A stretch of DNA of 13,873 nt from Desulfuromonadales bacterium (GCA_030630015.1 DAOVNV010000033.1:1-13873); one strand, 5' to 3'. Positions 1-7,783 are shown, counted from the first letter of the stretch. Numbers and translations are program-made. Notes: generated from the letters alone by a model not told the origin.

Positions 1-202
1 AGGCTTGTGTTTCAGCCATATAGGCCTCAAAGCCGGTCTTGGTGTTCTTCAGGTCGCTGTTGGCAGCACTGTTGTAAGCCTTCTGGCGATACGCTGAGAA
101 CTGGGGGATGGCGATAGCAGCCAGGATGCCGATGATCGCAACAACGATCAGCAGCTCAATCAGGGTGAAACCCTTTTCGGATTTACGGAACTTCTTCAAC
201 AT
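1..202 (-). CDS. pilA: Type IV major pilin PilA, N-terminal part (cut by window edge)
   Basis: Pilin subunit of the type IV pilus; after leader cleavage by a prepilin peptidase it is assembled from the inner membrane by PilB and PilC. Reading from the ATG at 202-200 gives 67 codons before the window edge. The leader is 11 residues (MLKKFRKSEKG), followed by the class III signal FTLIELLIVVAIIGILAAIA with the conserved Glu5 and the N-methylated Phe1. The next residues, IPQFSAYRQKAYNSAANSDL, match the Geobacter-type pilin closely. Aromatic residues in mature numbering are F1, F24, Y27, Y32, F47 and Y50. A strong Shine-Dalgarno sequence (AAAGGAG, 7-nt spacer) fixes the start. The C-terminus is outside the window, so it cannot be decided whether this is a short Geobacter-like or a full-length pilin. 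The gene has its own sigma-54 promoter. Confidence 0.96.
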   Translation of the reverse strand, partial: MLKKFRKSEKGFTLIELLIVVAIIGILAAIAIPQFSAYRQKAYNSAANSDLKNTKTGFEAYMAETQA

Positions 203-267
203 AGTCGTTCTCCTTTCGTTGTGAGCAGGTGCCCTTACGGGCATTTGAATTGATCAGACAATCTGAC
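203..267 (-). promoter_or_regulatory. pilA 5' leader with two short hairpins and a strong RBS
   Basis: The predicted transcript starts near 267 and gives a leader of about 65 nt. Two small inverted repeats are visible. TCAGA-CAA-TCTGA at 254-266 would form a hairpin at the very 5' end of the mRNA. TGCCC-TTAC-GGGCA at 230-243 lies 28-41 nt before the start codon. The Shine-Dalgarno sequence AAAGGAG is at 210-216 and stays outside both stems. The start point is inferred from promoter spacing, not measured. Confidence 0.55.
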
Positions 268-277
268 TTGAGTATCT

Positions 278-293
278 AGCAACCAACGTGCCA
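278..293 (-). promoter_or_regulatory. Sigma-54 (-24/-12) promoter of pilA
   Basis: On the minus strand the sequence is TGGCACGTTGGTTGCT, a full match to the sigma-54 consensus TGGCACG-N4-TTGCW with the invariant GG (-24) and GC (-12) correctly spaced. The predicted start is near 267. It lies between pilR, which encodes a sigma-54 activator, and pilA, as in Geobacter and Pseudomonas pilin genes. Confidence 0.93.
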
Positions 294-364
294 AAACATG
301 AGTTTTTCTGAGAGGCCCGTAAAACGGGGGAAAAGCAGAGAGGAACCTTTGAAATGACCTTCTC

Positions 365-384
365 AGGGGCGCTCAAATGCCCCT
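365..384. promoter_or_regulatory. Dyad AGGGGC-N8-GCCCCT, candidate PilR enhancer or weak pilR terminator
   Basis: A perfect 6-bp inverted repeat (365-370 and 379-384) lies about 43 nt past the pilR stop and roughly 98-117 bp upstream of the predicted pilA start. That is the usual distance for an activator site of an NtrC-type regulator. As an RNA hairpin it is not followed by a U-run, so a terminator role is less likely. Assignment to PilR is by position only. Confidence 0.4.
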
Positions 385-426
385 TCACGGCAGGCGTGGT
401 GACAAAAATAGTCAGGGGAAAGGAAG

Positions 427-1818
427 CTACTCGTCCGAATCATCTTCTCCCAGGTCGTACTTGGCCAGTCGATAGCGGATCGACCGGAAAGTGATCCCGA
501 GCAGAGCTGCAGCATTTTTGCGGATGCCATTGGTTTTGGACAGGGCTTTCAGCAGAATTTCCTTTTCGATCTCACCGAGATAAGCATCCAGGTCCATGCC
601 GGAATCCGGCACTTCTGTCAAAGGCATCACACCATTCTGTACGCCAGTTAAAAGATTGGGCGGCAAACAGTCAAGGGCGATAACGTCCTCGCTACCGAGC
701 ACCGTGGCACGCTCGATGACATTTTCGAGTTCGCGGACATTGCCCGGCCAATGATAGTCGATCAGACGGCGCATGGCGTCCTCGTCGACATGGACCTCCT
801 GCCTGCCGGTAAAGCGTTCCCAGAAGAAATCGATCATCGCCGGGATATCTTCACGGCGTTGACGCAGGGCCGGCAGATCGACTCGGATGACATTGAAACG
901 ATAATACAGGTCTTCCCGGAATCTGCCTTCCGCCACGGCATCTTCAAGATTGCGGTTGGTGGCGGCCAGCACCCTGACATCAGCATTAAGTGATTTGGTT
1001 CCCCCTACTCGCCGGAACTCGTTCTCCTGGAGTACACGCAGCAACTTAACCTGCATCATCGGCGGCAACTCACCGATTTCATCCAGAAAGATCGTTCCGC
1101 CGGCAGCCGCTTCGAACAGGCCGGCCTTTTGTTTGATCGCCCCGGTAAACGCGCCCTTCTCGTGACCGAACAGTTCGCTTTCCAGCAGGTTTTCCGGGAT
1201 CGCCCCGCAGTTGATCGGCACGAAAGGCTCATCACGCCGATCGCTGTTATAGTGAATGGCCTTAGCGACCAGTTCCTTGCCGGTACCCGACTCGCCGGTA
1301 ATCAGAACCTTGACCTGACTGTCAGCCACCTTGCGGATCAAAGCGAATACATCATGCATCGCCTTAGATTTACCGACCAGGCCCTCGAAAGAGTAACGCT
1401 TGCCCAATTCTTCCCTGAGGGCCAAATTTTCCTGACGTAGGGCACGACGTTCCAGGGCATTCCTGACAATCAGGCGGATTTCCTCGTTCTTGAACGGCTT
1501 GGTAATATAGTCATAGGCGCCCTGCTTCATGGCATCTACCGCTTCTTCGGTCGTAGAAAAGGCGGTCACCATCAGCACCACCGTCTCCGGGGTGCGCTCC
1601 TTGATATGCGACAGCAACTCCAGACCGGTCATGCGCGGCATCTTGATATCCGAAATCACCAGGTCGTAGCTGTGATCACGCAGATGAGCGACCGCCTGGG
1701 CACCGTCTACAGCGGTATCCACCTGATACCCTTCGCGATGCAGCATGATGCTCAGAAAATCCCGCATGCTCTCTTCATCGTCCACAACCAGAATGCGGTA
1801 ATCGGCAGGTTCAATCAT
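427..1818 (-). CDS. pilR: Sigma-54-dependent response regulator PilR
   Basis: NtrC-family activator that, when phosphorylated by PilS, drives sigma-54 RNA polymerase at pilA. The 463-residue protein has the three expected domains. The receiver (about 8-120) has acidic pocket D13/D14, phospho-acceptor D57, T85 and K107. The AAA+ domain (about 145-380) has Walker A GESGTGKE at 175-182, the sigma-54 contact loop GAFTGA at 222-227 and Walker B GGTIFLDE at 240-247. The C-terminus carries a Fis-type helix-turn-helix (about 418-453), followed by an acidic tail. All key residues are intact, so it should be functional. The ATG at 1818 lies inside the end of pilS (8-nt overlap), which indicates translational coupling. 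Length is typical for the family. Other NtrC-type names are possible from sequence alone, but the neighbours make PilR clear. Confidence 0.95.
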   Translation of the reverse strand: MIEPADYRILVVDDEESMRDFLSIMLHREGYQVDTAVDGAQAVAHLRDHSYDLVISDIKMPRMTGLELLSHIKERTPETVVLMVTAFSTTEEAVDAMKQGAYDYITKPFKNEEIRLIVRNALERRALRQENLALREELGKRYSFEGLVGKSKAMHDVFALIRKVADSQVKVLITGESGTGKELVAKAIHYNSDRRDEPFVPINCGAIPENLLESELFGHEKGAFTGAIKQKAGLFEAAAGGTIFLDEIGELPPMMQVKLLRVLQENEFRRVGGTKSLNADVRVLAATNRNLEDAVAEGRFREDLYYRFNVIRVDLPALRQRREDIPAMIDFFWERFTGRQEVHVDEDAMRRLIDYHWPGNVRELENVIERATVLGSEDVIALDCLPPNLLTGVQNGVMPLTEVPDSGMDLDAYLGEIEKEILLKALSKTNGIRKNAAALLGITFRSIRYRLAKYDLGEDDSDE

Positions 1819-3478
1819 GCTTTACTGTCTCCATTTCACAAGGTTGACGACACTCAGTCGGCAATTCTATCACAAAACGTGCTCCGCCCAACTGGCCGGT
1901 GGTCACGTAAACACGCCCCCTGTGCGCATCGATATTGGCATAGACATTGGCAAGGCCGAGCCCGGTTCCGCGATCCTTGGTCGTGAAAAACGGTTCGAAA
2001 ATATTTGCCCGGACGTCCTCAGCAACACCTGAACCGGAATCCTCGATGGCAATAACGCCCTGCTCTGCGTCAAGGTTGATTCGAATTCTCCCTTGCGAAG
2101 TTGCAGCATCAGCGGCATTGAGCATTAAATCCCAGAGAGTCTGACGGATCTTCTGCCGGTCCAGTCTCATTGTAACGATCGATGGGTAATCTTTTTCTAT
2201 CTTCAACCCCAGAAACTGCCCACTCGACACGAGGAGTTCGATCAATTCGTCAAGCAGGACCGCCAGATTGACGCAGTCCAGTTTGATCGGTGTGGGCCTG
2301 GCGAAACCGAGAAAGTCACTCAGCAAAAGGTTGAGTCGGTCCGCCTCCTTGATGACAATCCCCATAAGACGCCGGTCTTCATCATTAACCTCTGAATTTT
2401 CGAGCAGCAATTGCACTGAACCGCTGATCGACGCCAGTGGATTGCGTATCTCATGAGCCATCCCCGAGGCAAGCCGTCCCACAGCTGCAAGCCGGTCGGT
2501 CCTCTTCAATTGCTCTTCCAGCGATTTATATTCAGTCAGGTCCTGAAACGCCACTAACAGGCCAAGGTCTTTTTCAAAACGATCATGGACGTGGAGAGCC
2601 GAATAGCCAAGAATCAGTTCGGCGCCATCCCGGCAGCGATAGTTCAATTCGCTGCGCTCGACAGGCAGGGAAGCCAAGAGGGTCTCACTCCAGAAATCTG
2701 GGAAAAAAATATCTACCGGCCGATTATAAACCTCATCGAAACGAAATCCCGTAATGCGGCTTGCTGCGTTGTTAAACGAACGGATTCGCCCTTCCGGACT
2801 GATAATCATCAGACCGCTGATGACATTATCGAGAATCGACTGGTTCAAACGGGCCAGTTCATCGTAATCTACTTCCCGCCGTTCCCGGGCCGCCTCACTT
2901 CTGCGCAGGCGATCAGTCAACGCGCCGCTGAGCAATGCGGTCAGGAAAAACGCCCCAACATGGATAAACACCGCATAGAAGACGTCAAACTGGCTGATCC
3001 GCTCCGGATAGGGAAGCCCGCCAAAAACCGGCAGATACCCGTAGTACTGCAAATCCAGCAGACTGCCGTAGAGAATTGCACAAGCCGAAGCGGTCAGCAG
3101 GACCTGCGGCCTGGGCAGAAAAACACTCGAGCCGATGATGATCAGGATGAACAGGAAAGAATAGAGGCTCTCCACCCCTCCTGTCAGAAAGATGATTGCC
3201 AGGGAAAAAAGCATGTCCCAGGCAAGTTGGGCGTGAACGTAGAGCCCGAAATCTTCCAGCCTTGCCAGAATGGGCACCGAGACCAGCGTTTGCACGCAGG
3301 CCAGGAGCATGAGAATTGTCAGCAGAGGGATTAGTGCGGATGGAGTCCACACATCGGCCTGCAGATGATAGACAATGGTTCCGAGCAGAAAAAAGCAGAC
3401 CACCGCCAACCGGGTACGCAAGTACCAGGAGAGTTGTCTGCGGAGGTGTAGAATAGAGTAGCTATTTTCAGACGGCAT
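1811..3478 (-). CDS. pilS: Membrane sensor histidine kinase PilS
   Basis: Sensor kinase partner of PilR. The 555-residue protein begins with six hydrophobic segments (about 23-39, 47-71, 82-98, 103-121, 125-142, 165-185), the arrangement known for PilS, which in Pseudomonas senses pilin in the inner membrane. A PAS domain follows (about 210-320), then the HisKA dimerisation helix with phospho-acceptor H342 in GMAHEIRNPL. The HATPase domain has N454 (N box), the G1 box EDSGSG (479-484), the F box FEPFF (494-498) and the G2 box GTGLGLA (504-510). The start at 3478 is 17 nt after the pilC stop; no convincing Shine-Dalgarno sequence precedes it, so translation may depend on coupling to pilC. It overlaps pilR by 8 nt. 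The signal sensed here is not known. Confidence 0.94.
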   Translation of the reverse strand: MPSENSYSILHLRRQLSWYLRTRLAVVCFFLLGTIVYHLQADVWTPSALIPLLTILMLLACVQTLVSVPILARLEDFGLYVHAQLAWDMLFSLAIIFLTGGVESLYSFLFILIIIGSSVFLPRPQVLLTASACAILYGSLLDLQYYGYLPVFGGLPYPERISQFDVFYAVFIHVGAFFLTALLSGALTDRLRRSEAARERREVDYDELARLNQSILDNVISGLMIISPEGRIRSFNNAASRITGFRFDEVYNRPVDIFFPDFWSETLLASLPVERSELNYRCRDGAELILGYSALHVHDRFEKDLGLLVAFQDLTEYKSLEEQLKRTDRLAAVGRLASGMAHEIRNPLASISGSVQLLLENSEVNDEDRRLMGIVIKEADRLNLLLSDFLGFARPTPIKLDCVNLAVLLDELIELLVSSGQFLGLKIEKDYPSIVTMRLDRQKIRQTLWDLMLNAADAATSQGRIRINLDAEQGVIAIEDSGSGVAEDVRANIFEPFFTTKDRGTGLGLANVYANIDAHRGRVYVTTGQLGGARFVIELPTECRQPCEMETVKHD

Positions 3479-3495
3479 GGCCAGTAGTCAGCAGT

Positions 3496-4713
3496 CTATC
3501 CGCCTACCGTACCGGCTAACTTGAAGATCGGCAGATACATGGCGATAACCAAGCCGCCGACCGTCGTCCCCAGGAACAGCATCAGCAACGGTTCCATCAT
3601 GGCGGTCAGGTTCCCTACGGCATCATCGACCTCATCATCATAGAAGTCGGCAATTTTATTGAGCATGGTATCGATGGCGCCCGACTGCTCACCCACGGCA
3701 ATCATCTGGCAGACCATCGGTGGGAAGACCCCAGATTTTTCAAGCGGTTCGGCAATCGTCTTACCCTCGCTGATGCTTTGTCGCACATCGTAAATTGCTT
3801 TTTCAACCGTCTTGTTACCGGCCGTCTTAGCGACGATATCGAGACCGTCGAGGATGGGGACCCCGCTGGAAATCATGGTGCCGAGCGTACGGGTGAATTT
3901 GGCGACCGCAACCTTGCGGATCAAAACTCCCATAATCGGCAATTTCAGGGATATGGCATCGATTACTTCGCGGCCCCTCTTGTTAGCATAAGTCTTCTTG
4001 AATGCAAAAATTGAAAAGAAAATTCCACCGATAATCAACACGATATAGTTCTGGATGAAATTACTGATTTCGATGACTATCTTGGTCGGCATCGGGAGTT
4101 CACCGCCAAAATCCCGGAACATCTTCTCGAAAGACGGTATAACAAATACCAGGATAACGGCGATAACGACAACAGCGATACCAATGATCGTCGTCGGGTA
4201 GGTCATGGCGCTCTTGACTTGCTTTCTCAGCTTGAGCGCTTTCTCAATATAGGCGGCCAGACGATTGAGAATCGTATCGAGGATGCCGCCGACCTCGCCG
4301 GCAGCTACCAGGTTGACATAGAGTTCGTCAAAAGCTTTGGGATGTTTTTTGAGGGCATCAGCAAAGGTCGATCCGGATTCCACATCCTCCTTGACCTTGA
4401 GCAGTATAGTCTTGAAAGTCTTATTATCCTGCTGCTTGCCGAGGATATCGAGACACTGCACCAGAGGGAGACCGGCATCAATCATGGTGGCGAACTGCCG
4501 GGTAAACACCACCAGGTCCTTGGTGGTGACCTTCGGCGTCATCCCGGGGATCTTGAGATCCATGTCGAGGCCTTTGCCTCGTTGCTTGATCTTGCCGGGC
4601 TGCACCCCCTGGCTACGGAGTTGAGCCTGAACCGCCTCCAGGCTGGGAGATTCCATCTCCCCCTTCATCGTCTGACCCGATCTGGTCACACCTTCCCAGG
4701 CAAATTTAGCCAT
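3496..4713 (-). CDS. pilC: Type IV pilus inner-membrane platform protein PilC
   Basis: Polytopic platform protein of the pilus machine that links the PilB and PilT motors to pilin assembly; GspF family. With the ATG at 4713 it has 405 residues, the usual size. Two T2SSF repeats are visible (about 67-195 and 270-395), each with the family's AGE/GE-type motif (AAGEVGG at 137-143 and VGEQSG at 340-345). Three membrane segments lie near 173-195, 218-238 and 372-396. An in-frame TTG six bases upstream would add two residues, but the Shine-Dalgarno AAAGAGG touches that TTG directly and is correctly spaced (6 nt) from the ATG, so the ATG is preferred. It sits 91 nt after pilT and 17 nt before pilS. 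Confidence 0.95.
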   Translation of the reverse strand: MAKFAWEGVTRSGQTMKGEMESPSLEAVQAQLRSQGVQPGKIKQRGKGLDMDLKIPGMTPKVTTKDLVVFTRQFATMIDAGLPLVQCLDILGKQQDNKTFKTILLKVKEDVESGSTFADALKKHPKAFDELYVNLVAAGEVGGILDTILNRLAAYIEKALKLRKQVKSAMTYPTTIIGIAVVVIAVILVFVIPSFEKMFRDFGGELPMPTKIVIEISNFIQNYIVLIIGGIFFSIFAFKKTYANKRGREVIDAISLKLPIMGVLIRKVAVAKFTRTLGTMISSGVPILDGLDIVAKTAGNKTVEKAIYDVRQSISEGKTIAEPLEKSGVFPPMVCQMIAVGEQSGAIDTMLNKIADFYDDEVDDAVGNLTAMMEPLLMLFLGTTVGGLVIAMYLPIFKLAGTVGG

Positions 4714-4719
4714 GATCAA

Positions 4720-4726
4720 CCTCTTT
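4720..4726 (-). promoter_or_regulatory. Shine-Dalgarno sequence deciding the pilC start
   Basis: AAAGAGG on the minus strand lies 6 nt before the ATG at 4713 but 0 nt before the in-frame TTG at 4719, so it selects the ATG. Confidence 0.7.
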
Positions 4727-4804
4727 AAAGACTGAATAGTTACAAAAGATCAAACCCGGGACTGAACTCAACTATCCCCGTACTCATTGAATCCCCGATA
4801 TCGG

Positions 4805-5929
4805 TTACCCTGGCCGCCTGTTGCCAGCCGTTGCCACTCCCCGCCTCAAGGCGGCCTGCGGGTTCGCCATCATTTCCTTGAATTCCTCCAGATCAGGCGA
4901 ACGCGACATGGCATCATCCAGTGAGATCAGCTTTTTATGGAACAGCGAGAAGAGACTCTGGTTCATGGTCTGCATCCCGTACTTTTCCTGCCCCATCTGC
5001 ATCTGCGAGTACATCTGGTGGACCTTGTCATCACGAATCAGGGCCCGGATTGCCGTGTTCGGCACCAGTATCTCGAGAGCCAGCAGACGCCCCTTGCCAT
5101 CCATGCGCGGCAACAGGGTCTGCGACAATATCCCTTCCAGCACGAAAGAAAGCTGGGTACGCACCTGCTGTTGCTGATTTGTCGGGAACACATCGATGAT
5201 GCGGTTCATGGTTTGCACCGCACCATTGGTATGCAGCGTGGCAAAGCAGAGGTGACCCGTTTCAGCGATCGTCAGCGCCGCCTCGATCGTTTCCAGGTCG
5301 CGCAACTCGCCCAGCAGGACCACATCGGGGTCCTGACGCAGGATATACTTGAGGGCATTTTTGAATGAATGGGTATCGGAACCGATCTCCCGCTGGTTGA
5401 CCACGCAATTTTTGTGAGGGTGCAGGTATTCGATCGGATCCTCGATTGTGATGATATGTTCCTGGCGCTCCACATTGATCGCATCGATAATCGAGGCCAG
5501 TGTGGTCGATTTACCCGAACCGGTGGGACCGGTCACCAGGACCAGGCCGTTGCTCTTTCTGGAGATCTCCCGAATCACGGGAGGAAGCCCCAGCTCGTCG
5601 AACGACATGAACTTGTAGGGGATCAGACGGAATACCCCACCGAGAGCACCACGCTGCACGAAGATATTGCCGCGGAAGCGCGCAAGCCCTTTTACGCCGA
5701 ATGAGAAATCGAGTTCATTGATTTCTTCAAACTTGCGCTTCTGGGTTTCGGTCAGAATGCTGTAGCAGATACGTTTGGTATCGGCCGGCAGCAGAGCACG
5801 CGTCTTCTCCATCGGGGTCATCTTACCGTTGACCCTGATCTGCGGCGGCGTCCCAGTCGTGATATGCAAGTCCGAGGCACCGCTTTCAACCATGGCTTTG
5901 AGCAGCTGCTGGATCGAGATGTCTGACAT
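4805..5929 (-). CDS. pilT: Type IV pilus retraction ATPase PilT
   Basis: Hexameric cytoplasmic ATPase that powers pilus retraction (twitching, DNA uptake). The 374-residue protein has the PilT N-terminal PAS-like domain (about 1-100) and the ATPase core. Walker A is GPTGSGKS at 134-141, the Asp box lies around IEDPIEY (162-168), Walker B is VVLLGE at 203-208, and the His box holds H226 and H233 (ETGHL, TLHT). The sequence AIRALIRDD (293-301) corresponds to the AIRNLIRE motif known to be needed for retraction by PilT. The short length, without the PilB zinc motif and long N-terminus, separates it from PilB. Position suggests equivalence to PilT4 of Geobacter, where several paralogues exist. 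The ATG at 5929 is preceded by AGGGTGA. It follows a terminator-like palindrome, so it may be expressed at a different level from pilB. Confidence 0.95.
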   Translation of the reverse strand: MSDISIQQLLKAMVESGASDLHITTGTPPQIRVNGKMTPMEKTRALLPADTKRICYSILTETQKRKFEEINELDFSFGVKGLARFRGNIFVQRGALGGVFRLIPYKFMSFDELGLPPVIREISRKSNGLVLVTGPTGSGKSTTLASIIDAINVERQEHIITIEDPIEYLHPHKNCVVNQREIGSDTHSFKNALKYILRQDPDVVLLGELRDLETIEAALTIAETGHLCFATLHTNGAVQTMNRIIDVFPTNQQQQVRTQLSFVLEGILSQTLLPRMDGKGRLLALEILVPNTAIRALIRDDKVHQMYSQMQMGQEKYGMQTMNQSLFSLFHKKLISLDDAMSRSPDLEEFKEMMANPQAALRRGVATAGNRRPG

Positions 5930-6018
5930 AAGTCACCCTGATAAATCAGTGGCCCGCCGTCACCGAAGACTATGGCGTGGCAAGCGCGTGGCACGCAGGT
6001 TGTTTAGCGAATAAGTAT

Positions 6019-6052
6019 AAAAGGGACTGTCCCCGAACGGGGGCTGTCCCTT
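6019..6052 (-). terminator. Composite palindrome with U-tract at the end of pilB
   Basis: On the minus strand the arms AAGGGAC (6052-6046) and GTCCCTT (6027-6021) pair, and an inner CCCC/GGGG stem closes over a GTTC loop, with small internal loops between. The stem is followed by TTTTATA. The pilB TAA lies within the left arm. The heptamer GGGACAG occurs twice in direct orientation within the hairpin. The structure fits an intrinsic terminator with a short U-run. Its shape also resembles short GGGAC-type palindromic repeats dispersed in some genomes; that second reading is inference. Confidence 0.7.
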
Positions 6053-7751
6053 AATCGTCAGCGATTGTGCAGCGTAACACTTCTTCAAACGAAGTCACGC
6101 CTTCGGCCAGCTTTATGATCCCGGCCTGACGCATGGTTTTGACCCCGAGACGCATCGATTCGTGTTTAATTTCCGCCGTATTGGCCCCGGCCAAAATCAT
6201 CTCACGGAGCTCTTCGAACATCGGCATCACCTGGTAAAGGCCAACCCGGCCCTTGTAACCGGTATCGTTGCAGATCGAGCAACCTTCACCTTTATAGCAG
6301 ACGAAACCGTCAAGGTTTTCCTCGGCTACACCAGCCTGCAGCAGCGTTTCCCGCGGGATCTCGTCGGGAATCTTACACTCCTGGCAAAGGCGGCGACCGA
6401 GGCGCTGGGCTGTAATCAAGTTGACCGCCGAGGCAACCAGGAAGGGTTCGATACCCATATTCAGCAGTCGATTAACCGTACTGGGTGCATCATTGGTGTG
6501 CAGCGTCGAGAGCACGAGATGGCCGGTCAGGGCGGCCTTGACACCGATCTCAGCCGTTTCGAAATCGCGGATCTCACCAATCATGATGATATCGGGATCC
6601 TGGCGCAAAAACGCCCGTAGAGCCGAGGCAAAGTTCAGACCGATCTCTTCATGCATCTGGACCTGGTTGATCCCGGCAAAGTTGAATTCAACCGGATCCT
6701 CGGCCGTTGAAATATTTTCTGTCACCTTGTTCAGTTCGGCCAGAGCGGAATAAAGAGAAACCGTCTTGCCCGATCCGGTCGGGCCAGTCACCAGGACCAT
6801 CCCGAACGGCTTGTGAATCTGTTCCTTGAACCATTTGAGAGGCTGCTCTTCGTAGCCGAGTTTGGTCATGTCAAGCTGCAGATTCGACTTGTCGAGTAGA
6901 CGCAGGCAGATCTTCTCACCGAACAAAGTCGGCAGGCAGTTGACGCGATAGTCCATATCGTTGCCGCCTGGCAGCTTGATCTTGATGCGACCGTCCTGGG
7001 GCAGGCGGCGTTCGGCAATGTCCATCTCAGACATGATCTTGACACGAGAGGTAATCGCGTTTTTAAGCTTCAACGGCGGCTTCATCACTTCGTGCAGCAC
7101 ACCGTCAATGCGGTAACGGACCCGAAAAGAGCGTTCGTAGGGTTCGATATGGATATCGGAGGCCTTCTTCTTGATGGCGTCGGTCAGAATCAGGTTGACC
7201 AGTTTGACGACCGGGGCGTCCTCGGTCGCCTGCTGAAGTTCGCCGAGGTCGACATCATCACCATCGTCAATCACTTCAAGATCGATATCATCCAGGTCAC
7301 CCATGACATCATCGAAGGATGCACTCTGATCGTAGTACTTGTCGATGGCTTGTTTGATGCAGGCTTCCGCTGCGACGACCACTTCGACGTTGTAGCCGGT
7401 CATGAACTTGATGTCGTCGATGGCGAAGATATTGGAGGGGTCAGCCATGGCGACAATCAGCGTGGCGCCGGCCCGGTTGACCGGAACCAACTGATACTTC
7501 TGGACCACTTCGGTCGGGATTAGTTGGATTACGCTCTGATCAATCTCGAATTCACTGAGATTGATGGAAGGAACACCGTACTGGCGTGACAGGAAGGCCG
7601 CCAGATCCTCTTCCTGGAGGTAGCCAAGCTTAACCAGACTTGCACCCAAGCGCCCCCCGGAGGCCTTCTGGTCTTCAAGAGCTTTAGCGAGCTGTTTTTC
7701 GTCAATCAGCTTATTGCGAACCAGAAGTTCGCCAAGTCGGTTGGCAGCCAT
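6051..7751 (-). CDS. pilB: Type IV pilus assembly ATPase PilB
   Basis: Cytoplasmic motor that drives pilin polymerisation; GspE/PilB family. The 566-residue protein starts with a GspE-N (MshEN-like) domain (about 1-140). Next is a highly acidic linker (146-178) and an N2 domain (about 180-300). The RecA-like ATPase core has Walker A GPTGSGKT at 323-330, Asp box AEDPVEF (350-356), Walker B IIMIGE (388-393) and His box residues H411 and H418. The zinc-binding tetracysteine (C456, C459, C491, C494) is typical of PilB/GspE and absent from PilT. The ATG at 7751 follows a purine-rich GGGGGAAG. It is the first gene of the pilus block, with a sigma-70-like promoter just upstream and a terminator-like hairpin over its stop codon. 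Confidence 0.96.
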   Translation of the reverse strand: MAANRLGELLVRNKLIDEKQLAKALEDQKASGGRLGASLVKLGYLQEEDLAAFLSRQYGVPSINLSEFEIDQSVIQLIPTEVVQKYQLVPVNRAGATLIVAMADPSNIFAIDDIKFMTGYNVEVVVAAEACIKQAIDKYYDQSASFDDVMGDLDDIDLEVIDDGDDVDLGELQQATEDAPVVKLVNLILTDAIKKKASDIHIEPYERSFRVRYRIDGVLHEVMKPPLKLKNAITSRVKIMSEMDIAERRLPQDGRIKIKLPGGNDMDYRVNCLPTLFGEKICLRLLDKSNLQLDMTKLGYEEQPLKWFKEQIHKPFGMVLVTGPTGSGKTVSLYSALAELNKVTENISTAEDPVEFNFAGINQVQMHEEIGLNFASALRAFLRQDPDIIMIGEIRDFETAEIGVKAALTGHLVLSTLHTNDAPSTVNRLLNMGIEPFLVASAVNLITAQRLGRRLCQECKIPDEIPRETLLQAGVAEENLDGFVCYKGEGCSICNDTGYKGRVGLYQVMPMFEELREMILAGANTAEIKHESMRLGVKTMRQAGIIKLAEGVTSFEEVLRCTIADD

Positions 7752-7783
7752 AGAGTTCTTCCCCCAGATCTATTAATCGAGCT

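Noticed and set aside
365..384. Intrinsic terminator for pilR
   Set aside because: The stem is only 6 bp and is followed by GAGAAGGTCATT rather than a U-run; the position fits an upstream activator site better.
2585..3334. A 249-codon open frame on the plus strand opposite pilS
   Set aside because: It is antisense to a well-supported histidine kinase, has no recognisable domain and arises from the codon bias of pilS.
4717..4719. TTG as the start codon of pilC
   Set aside because: The Shine-Dalgarno sequence abuts it without any spacer, while the ATG six bases downstream has normal spacing and gives the usual MAKFAWEG-type beginning.
4795..4804. 10-bp palindrome CCGATATCGG next to the pilT stop
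   Set aside because: It is short with no loop and no U-tract, and could easily occur by chance; no function can be supported.
5989..6003. Sigma-54-like element TGGCACG-N4-TTGTT on the plus strand
   Set aside because: The essential GC of the -12 box is missing (TTGT), and it would read antisense into pilB with no gene to serve.
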